Part shown: one piece after another, positions 37,701 through 49,270 of the stretch
Position numbering within the stretch: the stretch's first letter is position 1
How the letters are laid out: each line of letters opens with the position of its first letter
NCBI GenBank assembly: GCA_022579005.1
Contig: MU401579.1
Span: forward strand, 1-64,000
DNA from: Poronia punctata
Lineage: Eukaryota; Ascomycota; Sordariomycetes; Xylariales; Xylariaceae
Length of the DNA stretch: 64,000 nt
Direction: 5' to 3'
The notes under the pieces: model-generated
Told to the model about the DNA's origin: nothing
Seen by the model: only the letters and a program-made list of their open reading frames with translations
The model's database searches: none
Position numbers and translations under genes: made by a program

Positions 37701-39060
37701 CTACCCGGCGCCTATTCGGCTCTGAAATCTCCAAAGAGCCTAGGAAACCGAATGGCTTTAGGTCAAACAACGGGTGATGTACAAAGCAGGGATGCTAAAC
37801 ATATTTCTGTCCTCGCTAGATCACGGGTCGTGAGAAGGATACAAAACCGATTTGAACACGGGTCGGGGCGGGCCAATAAGATGGGAGGCAAGGTTAGGTA
37901 CTAAAGGGTCTACCTAGCCTCTTCTTTGCACGGTCGATTATCCCGTACCAAGTCGAAAGTTACGTGGAGGTGAAATCGTCAACTCAGGGATATGAATATC
38001 GCCATACCGACCACCTCTTCTACACGTACCTACAAGGACATGTTTGTACTGTATAAAATAAGGAGGGTTGATGAGGGGGAATGGTAGGTTGGGAAAGGTG
38101 AAAAAGGGATGTTCTGAGGAGGAGATCTGACCTGGGACAGAAGCTGGGACAAGGAGATGTGGATATCGGTAGTCAAAGTTAGTAAACCTACAGGGCCAGA
38201 CTGCATGGGCCTTGAAGATGGTTGAACAGACCATAAGTGGATGTGGGTGGAGAGGGAGGGAAAAGGGGGGAGCTAGTAGAGAAGGGAGCATGCAAGTATT
38301 GAAGCTTTTGAAAGGTTTTCTGCCCCTTGCTCTTGCTGCAATTTCCAGATTGGGAAGAGTACTAAGGCCACGATAGGCATCGTCTTTGTGAACCAGCCAT
38401 TGGTTAAATTTTAGGTGCAGGGGCTCAAGGTATTTGAGACCCACCATTACCCACCATGATTGCTGCTATAATCCCTGCATCATTGGACTACCCGGCGCGT
38501 TCGTCTGAGGTGCACAGGCAAGTACAGTACATAGCGGCAGAAACATTTATTCGGACTCTGCTTGGCGCGCTTCAATAATTTCTAGCGAAGGAGGTGCAGT
38601 ACAGTACAGTACAGGTAGCAGTGATTGATTGCCCACCGGCTGCCGGGTATGGCCTACTGTAGCTTGATAGGTACAATGGGTAACGGGGCACGCTGGGGGG
38701 CACAACGTCTGGACGATGAAGCTGTGGCCTGCCGTGTTATTGTGGTTTTCTGTGTCTGTGGTGGCCACAATTCTCCCTTGTCCGCCCTCCCTGCTCCTAA
38801 TCACAAGACAAATAAATACGACCCGGTAGAAACTTCTACCCTCTGTCTCCTCCTCCCTCCTTTCTCTCTTGTCCTCGTCACAATACCCTAACCGACATAT
38901 ATCTTTGTCACTATTAACCGGCGCCTGACCCGTCACTAGAAGTTGATTTGTCTACGCTTCAGCTTTCTGTACTAATTGCTTTTAATTCTTTTCTTTTCTT
39001 GAGATACCCAGCTTTTGATACCCAGGTTCCAATTCCTACATCCATACTTTTTCCCTCAAA
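34749..39060. other. Gene-poor intergenic region, right part
   Basis: About 4.3 kb without a supportable gene. The longest minus-strand frame (about 37940-38447) is Pro/His/Phe-rich low-complexity translation without family resemblance. A poly-A run lies at about 35761-35777. The last 100 bp (about 38955-39003) is a pyrimidine-rich stretch directly upstream of the PH-domain gene, typical of the leader of a highly expressed fungal gene. Confidence 0.5.
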
Positions 39061-40793
39061 ATGGCCGAAGAACAGAAGCCCATCACCGTCGCCGAGACTG
39101 CCCCGGTTGTCGCCGAGCCCGTCGTTGAGCCCGTTGCCACCGAGGCTACACCCGTCGAGGTCAAGCCTGTAGAAGAGACCGCTGCCGTCGAGGCTCCGAC
39201 TGAGACAACTGAAGAGACACCAGCTGCCGCCACCACTGAGGAGGTAAAGGAGGAGGTTAAGCCTATTGAGGCTGGCACACTAGAACACAAGGGTGCCCCC
39301 GCCAACTTCCCCAAGTAGGTTACAATAGTGAGAGGATGAAATGTGACAGGAATTAACGTGATGTCTATAGGAACCTTCTATATGCCAAGAATCACTTCTG
39401 GTTCGGAACCGACTCCGTGGAGAAGGAGAAGCTTGCTACATATTTGAAGAACGAGAAGGCGACCGACGTCGCACATCACGTCGTCTCCTGGGCCACTGAA
39501 ACTGGCAAGGGGCTCCTCTTTTATGGCAAGGAGGCCGACAAGTCGACCCCCACCGGTGTCATCCAGCTGGTAAGGAAACCGAGATTGGATGCGATTGGGA
39601 AAATAAACTAACAACTGCGATAGGCTGAAGCCTCGGAACCTACAGTTGATGGAACCAACAAGTTCCACTTCACCGCCAAGGGCCACAAGCACGCGTTCAA
39701 GGCTCCCAATGCCACCGAGCGCGACGCCTGGGTTGAGCAACTGAAGGCCAAGATCGCCGAGGCCAAGGAGCTTGCCGTCGCCGTTACTGAGTCTGAGACT
39801 TACAAGAACACTCTTGAGTCGCTTAAGCCCGCGAAGAAGGAGGAGAAGCCTGTTGTCGCTGAGGCTCCCAAGGAGGAGGTTGGCCCCGAGACCGCTGAGG
39901 AGGCCAAGGAGGAAGAGGAGGAGGAGGAGAAGAAGGAAGAGAAGAAGGAAGAGCCTAAGCGCCGCTCTGCCAGCCGCAAGCGGGCTTCCATTTTCGGCAC
40001 ACTCTTGGGCAAGAAGGAGGAGGCTAAGAAGGAGGTCGCTAGTGAGGACAAGCCTGCCGAGGAAGCTGCTGCTACTGAGCCTACCCCTATTGAGCAGCTC
40101 ATCCAGGCAACTGAGGACGCGCAGGCTGAGGGGGCTGTCGCAGATGCACCTGCCACTGAAGAGACAAAGGAAACTAAGGAGCCCGTCAAGCCTACTCCTA
40201 CCAAGCGCGCCAGCATCTTCGGTAGCCTGTCGTTCGGCAAGAAGAAGGCCGAGGCTGAGTCGCCCGCTGCTACCCCCGCCAAGGAGGAGACTGCTGTCAC
40301 CTCTGAAGAGCCTGTCGCCGAGACCGCTCCCGTTATCCCGGCTGTGGAGACGACCGAGCCTTTGTCTACTGATGTCTCCTCCCCTGCTACCGTCCCGACA
40401 GAGACCACCGAGGTCGCCGCCAATGGCGAGTCCAAGAAGGAAGTCAAGGGTGAGAAGCGCAAGTCGTCGCTGCCCTTCGCTTTCGGCAAGAAGGACAAGG
40501 TTGAGAAATCGGCCACCTCTGACGAGGAAGGCGAGAAGAAGTCCTCCAACCCCTTCTTCTCCAAGCTCCGCCAAACGGTAAAGAAGACCAAGCCTGCGGA
40601 GAAGCCTGCTGACAAGGCCGAGGAGACACCTGCTGAGGTCGCTGCTGAGCCCGCCACCGAGGCTACCGTCGAGCCCACTGCCGAGGCAACCAAGGCTGAG
40701 GAACAGGCTGAGGCCGCCGCTCCTGTTGCCGAGGAGACCGCCGCCGAGAAGCCTGCCGCCCCGGTCACTGCCCCTGTCGTCGCTGCCGCTTAG
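39061..40793 (+). CDS. PH-domain protein with charged repeat-rich tail
   Basis: Exons 39061..39314, 39371..39569 and 39624..40793, with 56- and 54-bp introns, give 540 residues. The N-terminal 80 residues are Glu/Pro/Ala/Val-rich and probably disordered. A pleckstrin-homology-like domain follows at about 78-190, ending in the amphipathic helix ATERDAWVEQLKAKIAEA. It resembles the fungal PH group named after S. pombe meiotic up-regulated Mug6 (recalled, not searched). The rest is Lys/Glu/Ala-rich with four basic aromatic motifs: KRASIFGTLLGKK, KRASIFGSLSFGKKK, a KSSLPFAFGKK variant and a KSSNPFFSKL variant. No signal or membrane helix. A cortical or membrane-lipid-binding scaffold is inferred from the PH domain. 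Strongly biased codons (GCC, AAG, GAG) and a pyrimidine leader suggest high expression. Confidence 0.85.
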
Positions 40794-42175
40794 AGCGCCA
40801 AATTCACAGGTCGCATTTTTTGCATGCGTGGTCAGTGACCTATTTGGTCACGATCATATAATGATTTTTTCATTTGAGATACCCTCTTGTCGGGATTGGT
40901 CGGGAACGGAATCTGCATTTCAAGATACCCCACCGAGAAAGGTGCTGAGCTGATACCCCATCTTACACTCCATCATCCCCAGCGAACGCTAGCCAAGCCT
41001 GGTCCGGAGCTAGGATGACAAGGAGTGGCATATGATTTGTTTATTTGCTGTTTGATTATACATGTTTCGTATTACGATGCATGGAGATCCCTCTCCCACA
41101 CATATTTCCTTTCCAACCTACTGATACCCAGTATACCCAAAATGGACAGTAGATCGACTACTGTCGAAATCTGATTTGTCACGCAATGTTCCAACGAAAC
41201 CATGACCGAGAAAAAAGAAAACTCACATTCAAGCTGGTCGGATGAGCTTGGATATGATCCCGGTCCTCTGTGTTTCATCACCGATGGCCCGGTGTGTCTT
41301 TCCTTGCCACCATGGGTGTTCTAGCTTGTAATATGCTACTTAGTGCATTTACCGGTTGACCTCAGCCAACTATAATAGCTAATAGAAATATCTTCGCCTA
41401 AACTATTTTGTTTGAACATTTCGTTACTGTCTACGGCTTCAATCTGCCTATGTTTCCTATTGTGTGTCCATTTTTCAATTAGTATCTTGAACTTTATTTT
41501 CACGGTATAATTTCTTGTAGTGTTGTCCTGCAAGGTTGGTTGTTGGCATGTAAATGCGAACCACTTGTAGTGTACTCCCCAGTCTTTGAATATAGGACCG
41601 TAGATTCAAAACATTACCAGCTTTCCTGGAGAAGATATCTCCACATGTAATTATGAGTTCTACCGCTGTATCTGCGTACGGCCAGCATCGAAATACACTG
41701 ATATACAAGTAGGAGATGCAGATTGTATCTCATGTAATGTACATGTCTGTGCAAACTTTCCTGCAGGGTGTTAGAAATGGGTCTCTCCTACATAAGTACC
41801 TACTTTATCCTTATGTAGCACCTTACATTGCTTCACAGCAGGTAGGGACCTTTTTTATAGCCCTGGACCTGCGCTAGACTGGGTAGGCACGCATGTACCT
41901 TAGATTAAGTACTATATACCTTTACTTTGCTCAAGTACCTGACCCCGCCATTTTGACGTCCTCCCCCGCCAACAACTTAGCTACTCTAGCTGTCTACCTC
42001 TTATTCTGATGTCAAAAAACGACAAATCATAGTCGTTGCAGCCCGATATCTAGATTATCTTCTGCCGTCCCTATTACCAAGTAACCTGAGAGGCAACAAA
42101 ACATGATATTCCTCTTTGTCCCCACCACCGGAACCCAGTCCACTCGAAACGAAACGACATCCTAAAGCTCACGTC
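40794..42175. other. Intergenic region
   Basis: This is the 3' flank of the PH-domain gene and the promoter side of the importin gene. Open frames at 41072-41708 on the minus strand resemble nothing. No gene is supported. Confidence 0.55.
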
Positions 42176-45100
42176 ATGAGTTTTGCCGTCGAGGCACCTG
42201 GTGCGGCAAGTCCCCTCACCCGGGTCGAGCTCATCCGCACGCTACAGTCAGCTTCTTCGGGCGACAATACCAAGCGAAAAGCGGCCGACCAGCAGCTTTC
42301 AGCATGGTCTGGCCATGAAGATTACTACCCTTCCCTCCAGGCATGTTTAATCATTCATTCGTCTCTCGTTTCGTAGCTGACTCTGCGTACTTGCCATGAA
42401 CGTGAACTAACTCATTTTCGCTTGTAGGACGTCTTCCTGGACAAATCCCTACCTCGAGAAGTCCGTCTGATGGCGGCTATTGGGCTGAAAAATGGCATCG
42501 AAGTCGCCTGGCGTTTCCATACGTCGTCCGGTATACGTCCCCAACAAAAGAGTCACATCCGCTCCAATCTTTTTCGTGGTACTATTGGGGAGCAAGACTC
42601 GCAACTAGCCCTATACAATGCCATTACAATAGCAAAGATTGTGCGCATCGACTACCCCAAGGACTGGCCCGAAGCCTTGGACGAACTACTCGCCCAGATC
42701 GAAGCATCGAGAAATGACGAACATCTGCTTTCCGGTGGTCTGCAGATCATGCTGCGCATTGTCAAAGAATTAAGTTCTGCACGTTTGCAGAGATCCCAGA
42801 GAGCTTTGCAGCTCGCCGCCCCTCCGCTTGTGCAGACGCTGGCGAATATTTATGACGCCAAAGCTAGGGAGTGGATGACTATAATAAGTAGTGGCCAAGA
42901 CGAATCAACCAACGTCGGGCCGGCCATGGATAATAGTTTGGTGGCCCTGAGAATCCTCCGTCGCCTCCTCGTCATGGGATATGATACCCCTTATAAATAC
43001 GAGATAGCCCGGCAAGTCTGGACCTTCTCCCAGTCACAGCTCGGCCAACTAGGTACTATGGTAAACGACAAGTACCCGGCCATTGGGTTGCACCTCCTTC
43101 AGATTACGAAGCTGCACCTTAGCATGGCTAGGACTCATCCGGGGAGTTTTGCGGCGCTGCCTGGTTCATCCGAGCTTGTTCACGCATACTGGCACCTGGT
43201 CTCCCAGTTCTCTCTTGTCTACGACCAGTCCGAGGGGCTTCGGCCAGGCGACTCGTCCGACGAAAAGTTCAAGGGAGAAGGCCCGCTGCAGGAGAGAGTC
43301 GCTCTCAAGGGCCTTCTTCTGATGAGAGCAGCGTTCAAGTTTTCTCATCACCCCGTGCAATCGATAAAGTACCGTTCCAAGGAAGACGTGCAACAGGAAA
43401 AGGAAGCTGTAAAACAACTGAAACAAACCGTCTTTTCGGACGAATTTGTTAGCCAGATGGCACAAACCATCATCACCCGCTTTATGCTTTTCAGAAAAGC
43501 CGACTTGGAGGCTTGGGAAGAGGACCCTCAGGAGTGGCAATATCGAATGGGCACCGACAGCGAAGCATACGATTGGGAAGTAGGGCCCTGCGCTGGGAGG
43601 CTATTTCTGGACCTCTTGTGCCAGTACCGTAGCCTCTTGCTGAGCCCCTTACTGGCATATTTTAACACGGTTAGAGACCCGCAGGCCAGCATTATAGCCA
43701 AAGAGGCCGTGTATTCGGTCATGGGTCTGTCGGTGGCCCAGGTGGAGGACGAATATGACTTTAACGCCCTTCTAGGGTCCGCCATCGTGGCCGACGCCCA
43801 GATAGTCGACCCGTTATGCAAGATCCTCCGGCGTCGTATCGCCATGCTAATAGGCCAGTGGTCGCCGATTAAATATACGGACGAGACGCGTTCGTTGGTG
43901 CCGCAGATCTTTGGGCACTTCCTGAACCCCAACGACCCCCATAACGATATCGTGGTCCGGCTCACGGCGGCAAAACACTTTGACGATGTCATCGGGGACT
44001 GGGGCTTTAATGTCGACGCCTTTATTCCCATGGCTGGCGATTTCATAAAGGAGCTTATCCACCTGATCCAGATGGCGGAGCTCCCCGAAACAAAAATGGA
44101 TATTATCGATACTTTGCGCGGCCTCATCACCAGGCTTGATACAGCCGTGCCACAGTTTAGCGACATCATAATGAACGCTCTACCCGCCTTATGGACATCA
44201 ACCGGCGTAGAAGGCCTCATGTTGAAGACGTCTATCTTGGTCATTATGGACACTCTCGTGTCGACGATGAAGTCGGAGTGGATTCGATACCACGATATCA
44301 TGGTTCCACTAGTCGCGGAGAATCTAGACGGCCAAAACCCCAACTCCATAAACCTCGTCGAAGACACGCTGGACCTGTGGGCTATGATGATACAACACAG
44401 CCAGCCACAACTTTCCCCTGCCCTTCTCGGGCTGGTACCGATTGCAGTAAACGGACTAGAGGAGCAGACCGGCCATGATCGTCTGTTCATGCAGGTCCTT
44501 GGGTGTTATCTATGTCTGACACCTCGGACGCTTTTGGAGGACGCGAATCGCCAGCCGGCATTGAAGGCCTTGTCGGCCTCTCTGCAGTCGAGAACGCCCG
44601 AGATGGTGAAGCAGGCATCCAAGTATATCCAGATACTGATGCGCTTCTCCCACCAGATAGGCGGAGAGCAAGGTTTCCAGTTGCTGATGCGAGATGCCGT
44701 TGACACGGGGCTTTTCAGGTGGCTCCTTAAAGGCATCCATGACTCGTACAAGGCTAACCAAGCCACGGGACCGAAAAGGCCGACCCCGAGCCGTCCACCT
44801 CAACTTCTGATTCATAACTTCGACTTGCTTTCACGCATCGCCCTTATAGATCCGGCGACGTTTGCAGCCATGCTGGCAGCACTGGGACCTGTCGAAGGCA
44901 CCTGGCCGTGGCTTAGTGCCGAGTGGTTCTCGAGCTTCGATACCATAGCTGAACTCGAGGGGATCAAACTAAACTTTCTCGGTATGACACGTCTGCTCGA
45001 ACTCCCACAACCCATGGCCGGGTTCGTCATCACGAAGCTACAAGACTACCTGTCGATGTGGACCAGCGTCATCTCCCAGCTGTGGGACACCGACCAGCCT

Positions 45101-45352
45101 GGACACGACAAGTTGGTCCTGACGAGAAGCATAACACCCGGGGAGTGGGATACGAGAAAGGACGCGGTGGAGCGTGAGCTATTACAGACAGATCCGGTCA
45201 AGACTGTCCCTTGTCATGATTTTGTCAAGGAGAGGCTACAAAAGCTACCCGAGATTGTCGGCGACTCGATATTCCAGGAATGGCTGTCCAACGTCGATAA
45301 GGATGTGCTCGAAGGATTCCAAAACATGGAGAGTAGGAACGGAGGCCCCTGA
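42176..45352 (+). CDS. KAP120: Karyopherin beta Kap120/importin-11
   Basis: Nuclear transport receptor of the importin-beta family, closest in pattern to yeast Kap120 and animal importin-11. Exon 1 is 42176..42340 and exon 2 is 42428..45352, giving 1029 residues, normal for the family. The N-terminal importin-beta (Ran-binding) segment runs over about 20-110, with AAIGLKNGIEVAWR; the remainder is HEAT-repeat helical sequence throughout. The ATG at 42176 (MSFAVEAPGA) was chosen because the frame upstream is non-conserved Pro-rich sequence. The single intron (42341-42427) starts with GCATGT rather than GT: joining CAG at 42340 to GAC at 42428 gives the conserved YPSLQ-DVFLDKSLP, whereas the nearest GT donor introduces a stop. 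This is a GC-AG intron, with branch CTAAC. Confidence 0.95.
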
Positions 45353-46576
45353 TGCTGAGGCTGTATAAGAACTGCGTTATATGGAAAGAGACAAGACGTC
45401 TTTTCTTTCTCGGCCAAGTCTTCATAGATAGGTTGACTTGGTGAAGGGAAATTAGGCGTTGTAGCAAAGAAAATACGATGATAACATGGATATGGGGACG
45501 ACGGAGTACATATATAGACCTATTCCAACCCCTTTGTTTACTAGCGGCAGCTCCTCCCCCTTGAATATAACATGTAGCCTGGACCGAATGAAGTTATTTC
45601 CCAGGCAGACATATACAGCATGCGTGTAGTAGATGACATGAATAGGGTGAAAGTAAGACAAACTTGTTTTCAACAACTGACTAACAAGATAGATTCCGTG
45701 GCACTTTATTTATTGATGATTCAATATAATTACAGGTTAGTTGCCAAGAAGACGCCGTATCTCTTAATGGATATATATATATATATAGGTAGGTGTATAA
45801 TATGTACAGAGAGGGCATTATATTCTCTATATTATATGTATATCGACCCAGTTTGTAAAATAAGTAGATACATAGGTACTTGGTCAAGTAGGTATGTAGT
45901 TTAGTTTAGTTTGGTTTAATTACACAGACCCTTATACCCCTATATGATATGTGTTTGTTTGTTTGTTTGTATGTGGGTGTTTATATAGGTACGGTAGGTA
46001 TGCAAAAGGCAGAGTGATATTTGTCGTCGCTTTTTTTTTTTCCGTTCCTTTTCAACCCTCCCTTTTTTTTCTCTCCACGTCTCTCTGAAATATAATACGG
46101 AGAACATACCTAGGAAGAGGGAAGGAAAGCTGGGAGGTTGTGGTATGCAAAGTGTGTCCGTGCGTATGTGTGTGGTGTGTGATGAGGGGTATGGTAGGTA
46201 GATAAGGTACATGGATAAGGTAAGGTAATGGTACCTAATAAACTTGGTTATGCTGATGAGGGGCCGATGCTTTGCTGGCGTCTGCTCTTGCATCAAGGTA
46301 TTGAGTAAAGTAGGTAGGCGAGTAAGTAAGTAAGTAAGTAAATAAGTAAGTAAGTAAGTGAGATTTTTGGGATATGGGGTGGAAAATCCGGCGTCGGGTG
46401 GTGATTCGGGCTGGAAGGGTATGTATGTATGTTCTCTTCCATTAGGTAAAGGTAGGTAAGGTAAGGTTAGGTTTAGGTTAGGTAAGGCGAACTTCCAAGT
46501 CGTCCAGGTAAATATAGGGATAGGTGGAAAACCGGGGGGAAAAGACGAGATCCTAGTAATTCGGAAGAACCATCTC
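45353..46576. other. Convergent intergenic region
   Basis: This is the 3' flank of Kap120 (+) and Pex2 (-). It contains a TA-rich dinucleotide patch at about 45770-45790, a (GTTT)n run at about 45954-45969 and a second (AAGT)n array at about 46321-46360, like the one at 23474. No gene is supported. Confidence 0.55.
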
Positions 46577-46646
46577 CTAGTCGTCGTCTTCAAAGTCATC
46601 ATCGACTCCGTCTTCTTCCGCTTCATAGGTTTCAGAATCCGTATCT

Positions 46647-46681
<35 letters not shown>

Positions 46682-48052
46682 GACATCATCAACGACGGAA
46701 TGGTCATCATCATCATCATCATCAGTTTTCTCTTCATCTGACTGCTGTTGTTCATCATCGACAACAAAACCGACATGTTTCGTACTACCACCACCACTAC
46801 CAGGTGACGAAGAAGAAGCTTTACTCGGTTCTTCAAGAACATCGCCACTCCAGGGTTTACATTCCTTGACCAGCTCACCACATCGTAAACAAGTCCACCC
46901 TTCACCTTCTTCGCGTTCCAGACGCGTGGCTAGACAGACGAAACAGTATACACATCCGCAAGGGATGGTTTCGTAAGGATTCGTGATATCCGTCTGTGCG
47001 GAACCGACGACGCCGCTGGAAGCAGCTGCCAGGACGTCTGTTTCGGAGACGGCCGTGTTTTGGTCTTGGTAGCAGATGGCGCACGTGCGTTCGGGTAGGA
47101 AGGCGTATTCGCCCCTTTTTTCGCCGCCCGAGGAGGAGTCGGCTTCGCCGCCGACGTGTACGAGTTCTTTGGTCTTGCGCCATGTGCGGCTTAGCCATCT
47201 GCGCCATCGGTTGATGCCGACCAGGGGCAAGACGAATAAGAGGAACTCTGTGAAGGCGTGCCAGACTAGCTGCCGGTTCAGGTATTCGAAGGAGACTTCG
47301 CGATTGACCTGGCTCGTGGGCGGGGCTAAGCGCATGCGTAAGATTCGATCGAGAAGTGTCCTATATCGACCGTGGAGGAGGAAGACGAGGAAGGAGGCGA
47401 AAGCCGCCATGGAATGTATCGTGGTGATGCGGGAAGTCAAATCGGACAATCGCCGAACCCAAGGGGACGACGAGGGTTGTTGTTGATCGTACCCGTTATC
47501 TCGGTCCAATAGCCAGTTTTCCCATTTCGTCCAGCCGTATTTCCCCGTCACTGTGATGAGACCGTATAGACTCTTCTGCCATTTCGTCGGCGGGACCAGC
47601 ACGGATCCTTGGCGACGGGCGTCGGTGAACTTCAGGTTTTGTAGCGCAGCGCCGTACGTGGCATCGTGATCCCAGACGGTGAGCTTGAATAATATGGCGC
47701 GGAGAGCGAGGAGGATCTCGGCCGACCAGTCGTCGCGGAGATTCGTGCCGAAGTATTTGAGCGCCTCGCCGACCTGATCGCGTAACTGCTGCACCAGGTC
47801 TTCGTCTAAAAGTTCGGCGTCGACCTGCCCGACGCGAAAGGCCGGTTTCGTGCCATCGCGCGACGAGATCAGTTCCCATGTCGATAGCGACGCTGTTCCG
47901 AGACGACCAAACGGGAATGGGAGGCGGGTGACTTGTGCCCACGCGCGCGAAGTCTCTCGATGGGCGACGAGCTGGGCTTGCGCTTCTCTCTCGCGGGCCT
48001 GCCGTCGCGCGGCCAGGCGCTGCTGAGCCTGGGCGAAGTTGGTGGCGCTCAT
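46577..48052 (-). CDS. PEX2: Peroxin Pex2, RING-finger E3 ligase
   Basis: Peroxisomal membrane RING ubiquitin ligase subunit that acts with Pex10 and Pex12 in ubiquitination and recycling of Pex5. Single exon, 491 residues from the ATG at 48052; the frame extends five codons further only through a GTG. The N-terminal Pex2/Pex12 domain (about 50-290) includes the hydrophobic segments around residues 215-235 and 262-285. The RING (about 321-395) reads FLPERTCAICYQ, then TIPCGCVYCFVC and WTCLRCGE. The position usually held by His after CG is Cys (CGCVYC), which I recall from other fungal Pex2. The tail (about 415-491) is unusual: after a Ser/Gly linker it is nearly all Asp and Glu, encoded by GAA/GAT repeats. 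Confidence 0.95.
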
Positions 48053-48771
48053 TCGATTCGATTCCACCGGACTGGGGAGCTATTTCGAATGAATTCGGGA
48101 ATGAAACAGAGAATAAACTATAATGTCATTGTCGGACTGGTGGGCAAAAGTTCGGTTGTTTCCGACGTTTTCGGTTGGTAACGGAATAATGTCGAACAAA
48201 ACGATTCGGGAACGGTGGTGGTGGGTGCGATTATCAAGTCGAGATGTAACAACCCAACCCCAATGCAGCTTGCTATTGTTACGGCGTGCGGGAACGAGGT
48301 GTGGCTTTGCGATGGTGAGAGAGGAATTCTCGGTTGCTACAGCCGGTCAATTAAATTATGTGACGTTAGTCTTGATAACATGTGAGTATTCGTAAATGAC
48401 AAACTGAGGCTTGCTTTCTTGTAAATCTATGAGGGCCAAATTACGAAATGAAGCGTTTAAGCGGCAATGCCGAGACAATGGGAACATTACGCCGAGGTTG
48501 ATGAAATGGCTCCTCTTTTGGGGGAGCTTGCTTTAAACACTAACCATATTTAGACTAGATTGGTGGTATCGGTGCATTTTTAGGTCATCTCCAGGCTCGA
48601 GTTCAGGCCCTGAACTTCAGGGACTGTTGTACCTATTCCAGGCGCAATGACACCGGACAAATAAGTACGTGTACACGTAACTTGTACACCAAACACCACG
48701 TCTGTGCACCATAATCTTTATAATCTTGTGGTATTATCACATGTATCAGCCTCGGTCTCACTACTCGTACT
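48053..48771. other. Upstream region of PEX2
   Basis: This is the promoter side of PEX2, up to the left target-site duplication of the MITE. No gene is supported. Confidence 0.55.
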
Positions 48772-49270
48772 CAGGGTTGTAAATTAGTAATACTAATGTA
48801 GTAATTGCCTATACTAATACTACATGTAGTTAGTAATAGTTTATACTAATACTACATAGGTTAGTAAATGCTTATACTAATACTATATATAATAATACTA
48901 CTATAGTATATAGTATTACTATAATTACTATAAAAATACTATTTTTATAGTATAAAAATAGTATAAAATAAATGTGCACTATATAGCACAGTGTGTTATA
49001 TAGTGCATATTTATATTATACTATCTTTATAAATAAATTTTTTAATAAAAATAAAAAATAAATAAAAAAAAATTAAAAAAAATAAAGTGTAGTAATTTTG
49101 TAGTAATTTTAGTACTAAAAAAAATTACTACAATATTACTACAAAAACTGTAGTATAGTAATAGCCTATACTATTACTACAGTAGTAATGAGATCTAGTT
49201 ACTACACTGTTACTACATGTAGTAATACTACATGTAGTACCAATTACTACATACTAATTTAACAACCCTG
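48772..49270. mobile_element. Non-autonomous hAT-type MITE
   Basis: A 499-bp A+T-rich insertion bounded by inverted termini beginning CAGGGTTG (left, 48772) and ending CAACCCTG (right, 49270). The termini match imperfectly, with small indels, over about 35 bp. It is flanked by a perfect 8-bp direct repeat CTCGTACT (48764-48771 and 49271-49278), the target-site duplication length of hAT transposons, whose termini commonly start CAGGG. There is no coding capacity. Sub-terminal copies of TATACTAATACTA sit at about 48810, 48842 and 48872, spaced about 30 bp, as expected for transposase-binding repeats. Internal palindromes (for example around 48977-49006) would let the element fold into a hairpin. 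The intact duplication implies a relatively recent insertion. Confidence 0.92.

Noticed and set aside
37938..38447. 169-residue minus-strand frame
   Set aside because: Pro/His/Phe-rich, no motif, no codon bias and no splice context; likely random.
39378..40768. Long minus-strand frames opposite the PH-domain gene (Leu- and Ser/Ala-rich)
   Set aside because: They are antisense shadows of biased GCC/AAG/GAG codons; the sense strand has the spliced, domain-containing frame.
43528..44490. 320-residue minus-strand frame within KAP120
   Set aside because: Shadow of the conserved importin coding strand.
45940..46905. Minus-strand 321-residue open frame overlapping the end of PEX2
   Set aside because: It is a frame shadow of the GAA/GAT-rich PEX2 tail followed by simple-repeat translation; no family resemblance.
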